From Hybos culiciformis (taxonomy: Eukaryota; Arthropoda; Insecta; Diptera; Hybotidae): a stretch of 64,000 nt of DNA. A program made the position numbers and the translations under genes. The notes under the pieces were generated by a model. The model was not told the DNA's origin, searched no databases, and saw nothing but the letters and a program-made list of their open reading frames with translations. Location of the stretch: positions 67,474,445-67,538,444 of the forward strand of contig OZ023273.1 in assembly GCA_964007475.1 (NCBI GenBank), given 5' to 3'. Below, piece after piece: positions 63,871 to 64,000 of the stretch. How positions within the stretch are numbered: the first letter of the stretch is position 1; each line of letters starts with the position of its first letter.

Positions 63871-64000
63871 TAAAGAAATAAGATTAAGGGTGAAACCTGT
63901 AAAAGTATTAAAAATATATGAAAAACACCATTGAAAAAAACAAATTTAATTCATAAAATAAAAAATTATAATAAAGAAACATTAATCGGAAATAAACATA

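Overview
This is an AT-rich stretch of animal nuclear DNA, almost certainly from an insect. It has one short-intron serine protease gene with GT..AG introns, and it is crowded with arthropod-type mobile elements: a Gypsy LTR retrotransposon, non-LTR fragments, hAT-like elements with 8-bp target duplications, foldback MITEs, a Helitron-type helicase remnant and a tRNA-derived SINE. I cannot assign an order from the sequence. No bacterial operons, CRISPR arrays or phage features are visible.

Layout. 1-2.9 kb is AT-rich DNA with no recognisable gene. 3-3.4 kb is a GC-richer repeat. 4.56-6.67 kb is bounded by a GGGGTGGAAT inverted repeat and looks like a DNA transposon without a gene. 6.78-7.82 kb is the 3' part of a Helitron (Pif1-type helicase C-terminus, one frameshift, then a hairpin and CTAG). 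7.98-12.33 kb is a minus-strand Gypsy element with two LTRs and a 5-bp target duplication. Its integrase core is deleted and a 721-bp hAT-like element with a perfect 8-bp duplication is inserted between protease and reverse transcriptase. 14.3-14.5 kb and 56.6-56.8 kb hold two inverted copies of one dispersed repeat. 16.6-17.5 kb is another hAT-like element, and 18.0-18.2 kb is a foldback.

The only intact-looking host gene is at 18.75-19.84 kb, minus strand: a four-exon, 264-residue secreted S1-family protease with signal peptide, activation site and complete His/Asp/Ser triad. Its pocket residues read as Gly189/Asp226 by motif counting, as in brachyurin/chymotrypsin-like enzymes rather than trypsin.

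20-64 kb is a gene desert carrying repeats: a 588-bp hAT with a transposase C-terminal remnant (26.7 kb); a large inverted repeat with a GC-rich centre (29 kb); the 3' end of an I/R1/LOA-type non-LTR element (37.3 kb); another non-LTR reverse transcriptase tail (43 kb); TTA-flanked MITEs (46.2 and 63.5 kb); a foldback (47.5 kb); a SINE head inside a larger inverted-repeat element (48.0-48.7 kb); hairpins (49-50.5 kb); a composite hAT-like element with a non-LTR fragment inside (54.5-55.6 kb); and a foldback (61.3 kb). The transposon genes are all broken, so the window holds layers of inactive or non-autonomous elements around a single gene. I found no convincing new multi-gene system. The most informative signals are the nested insertions with exact target duplications, which give a relative order of events.
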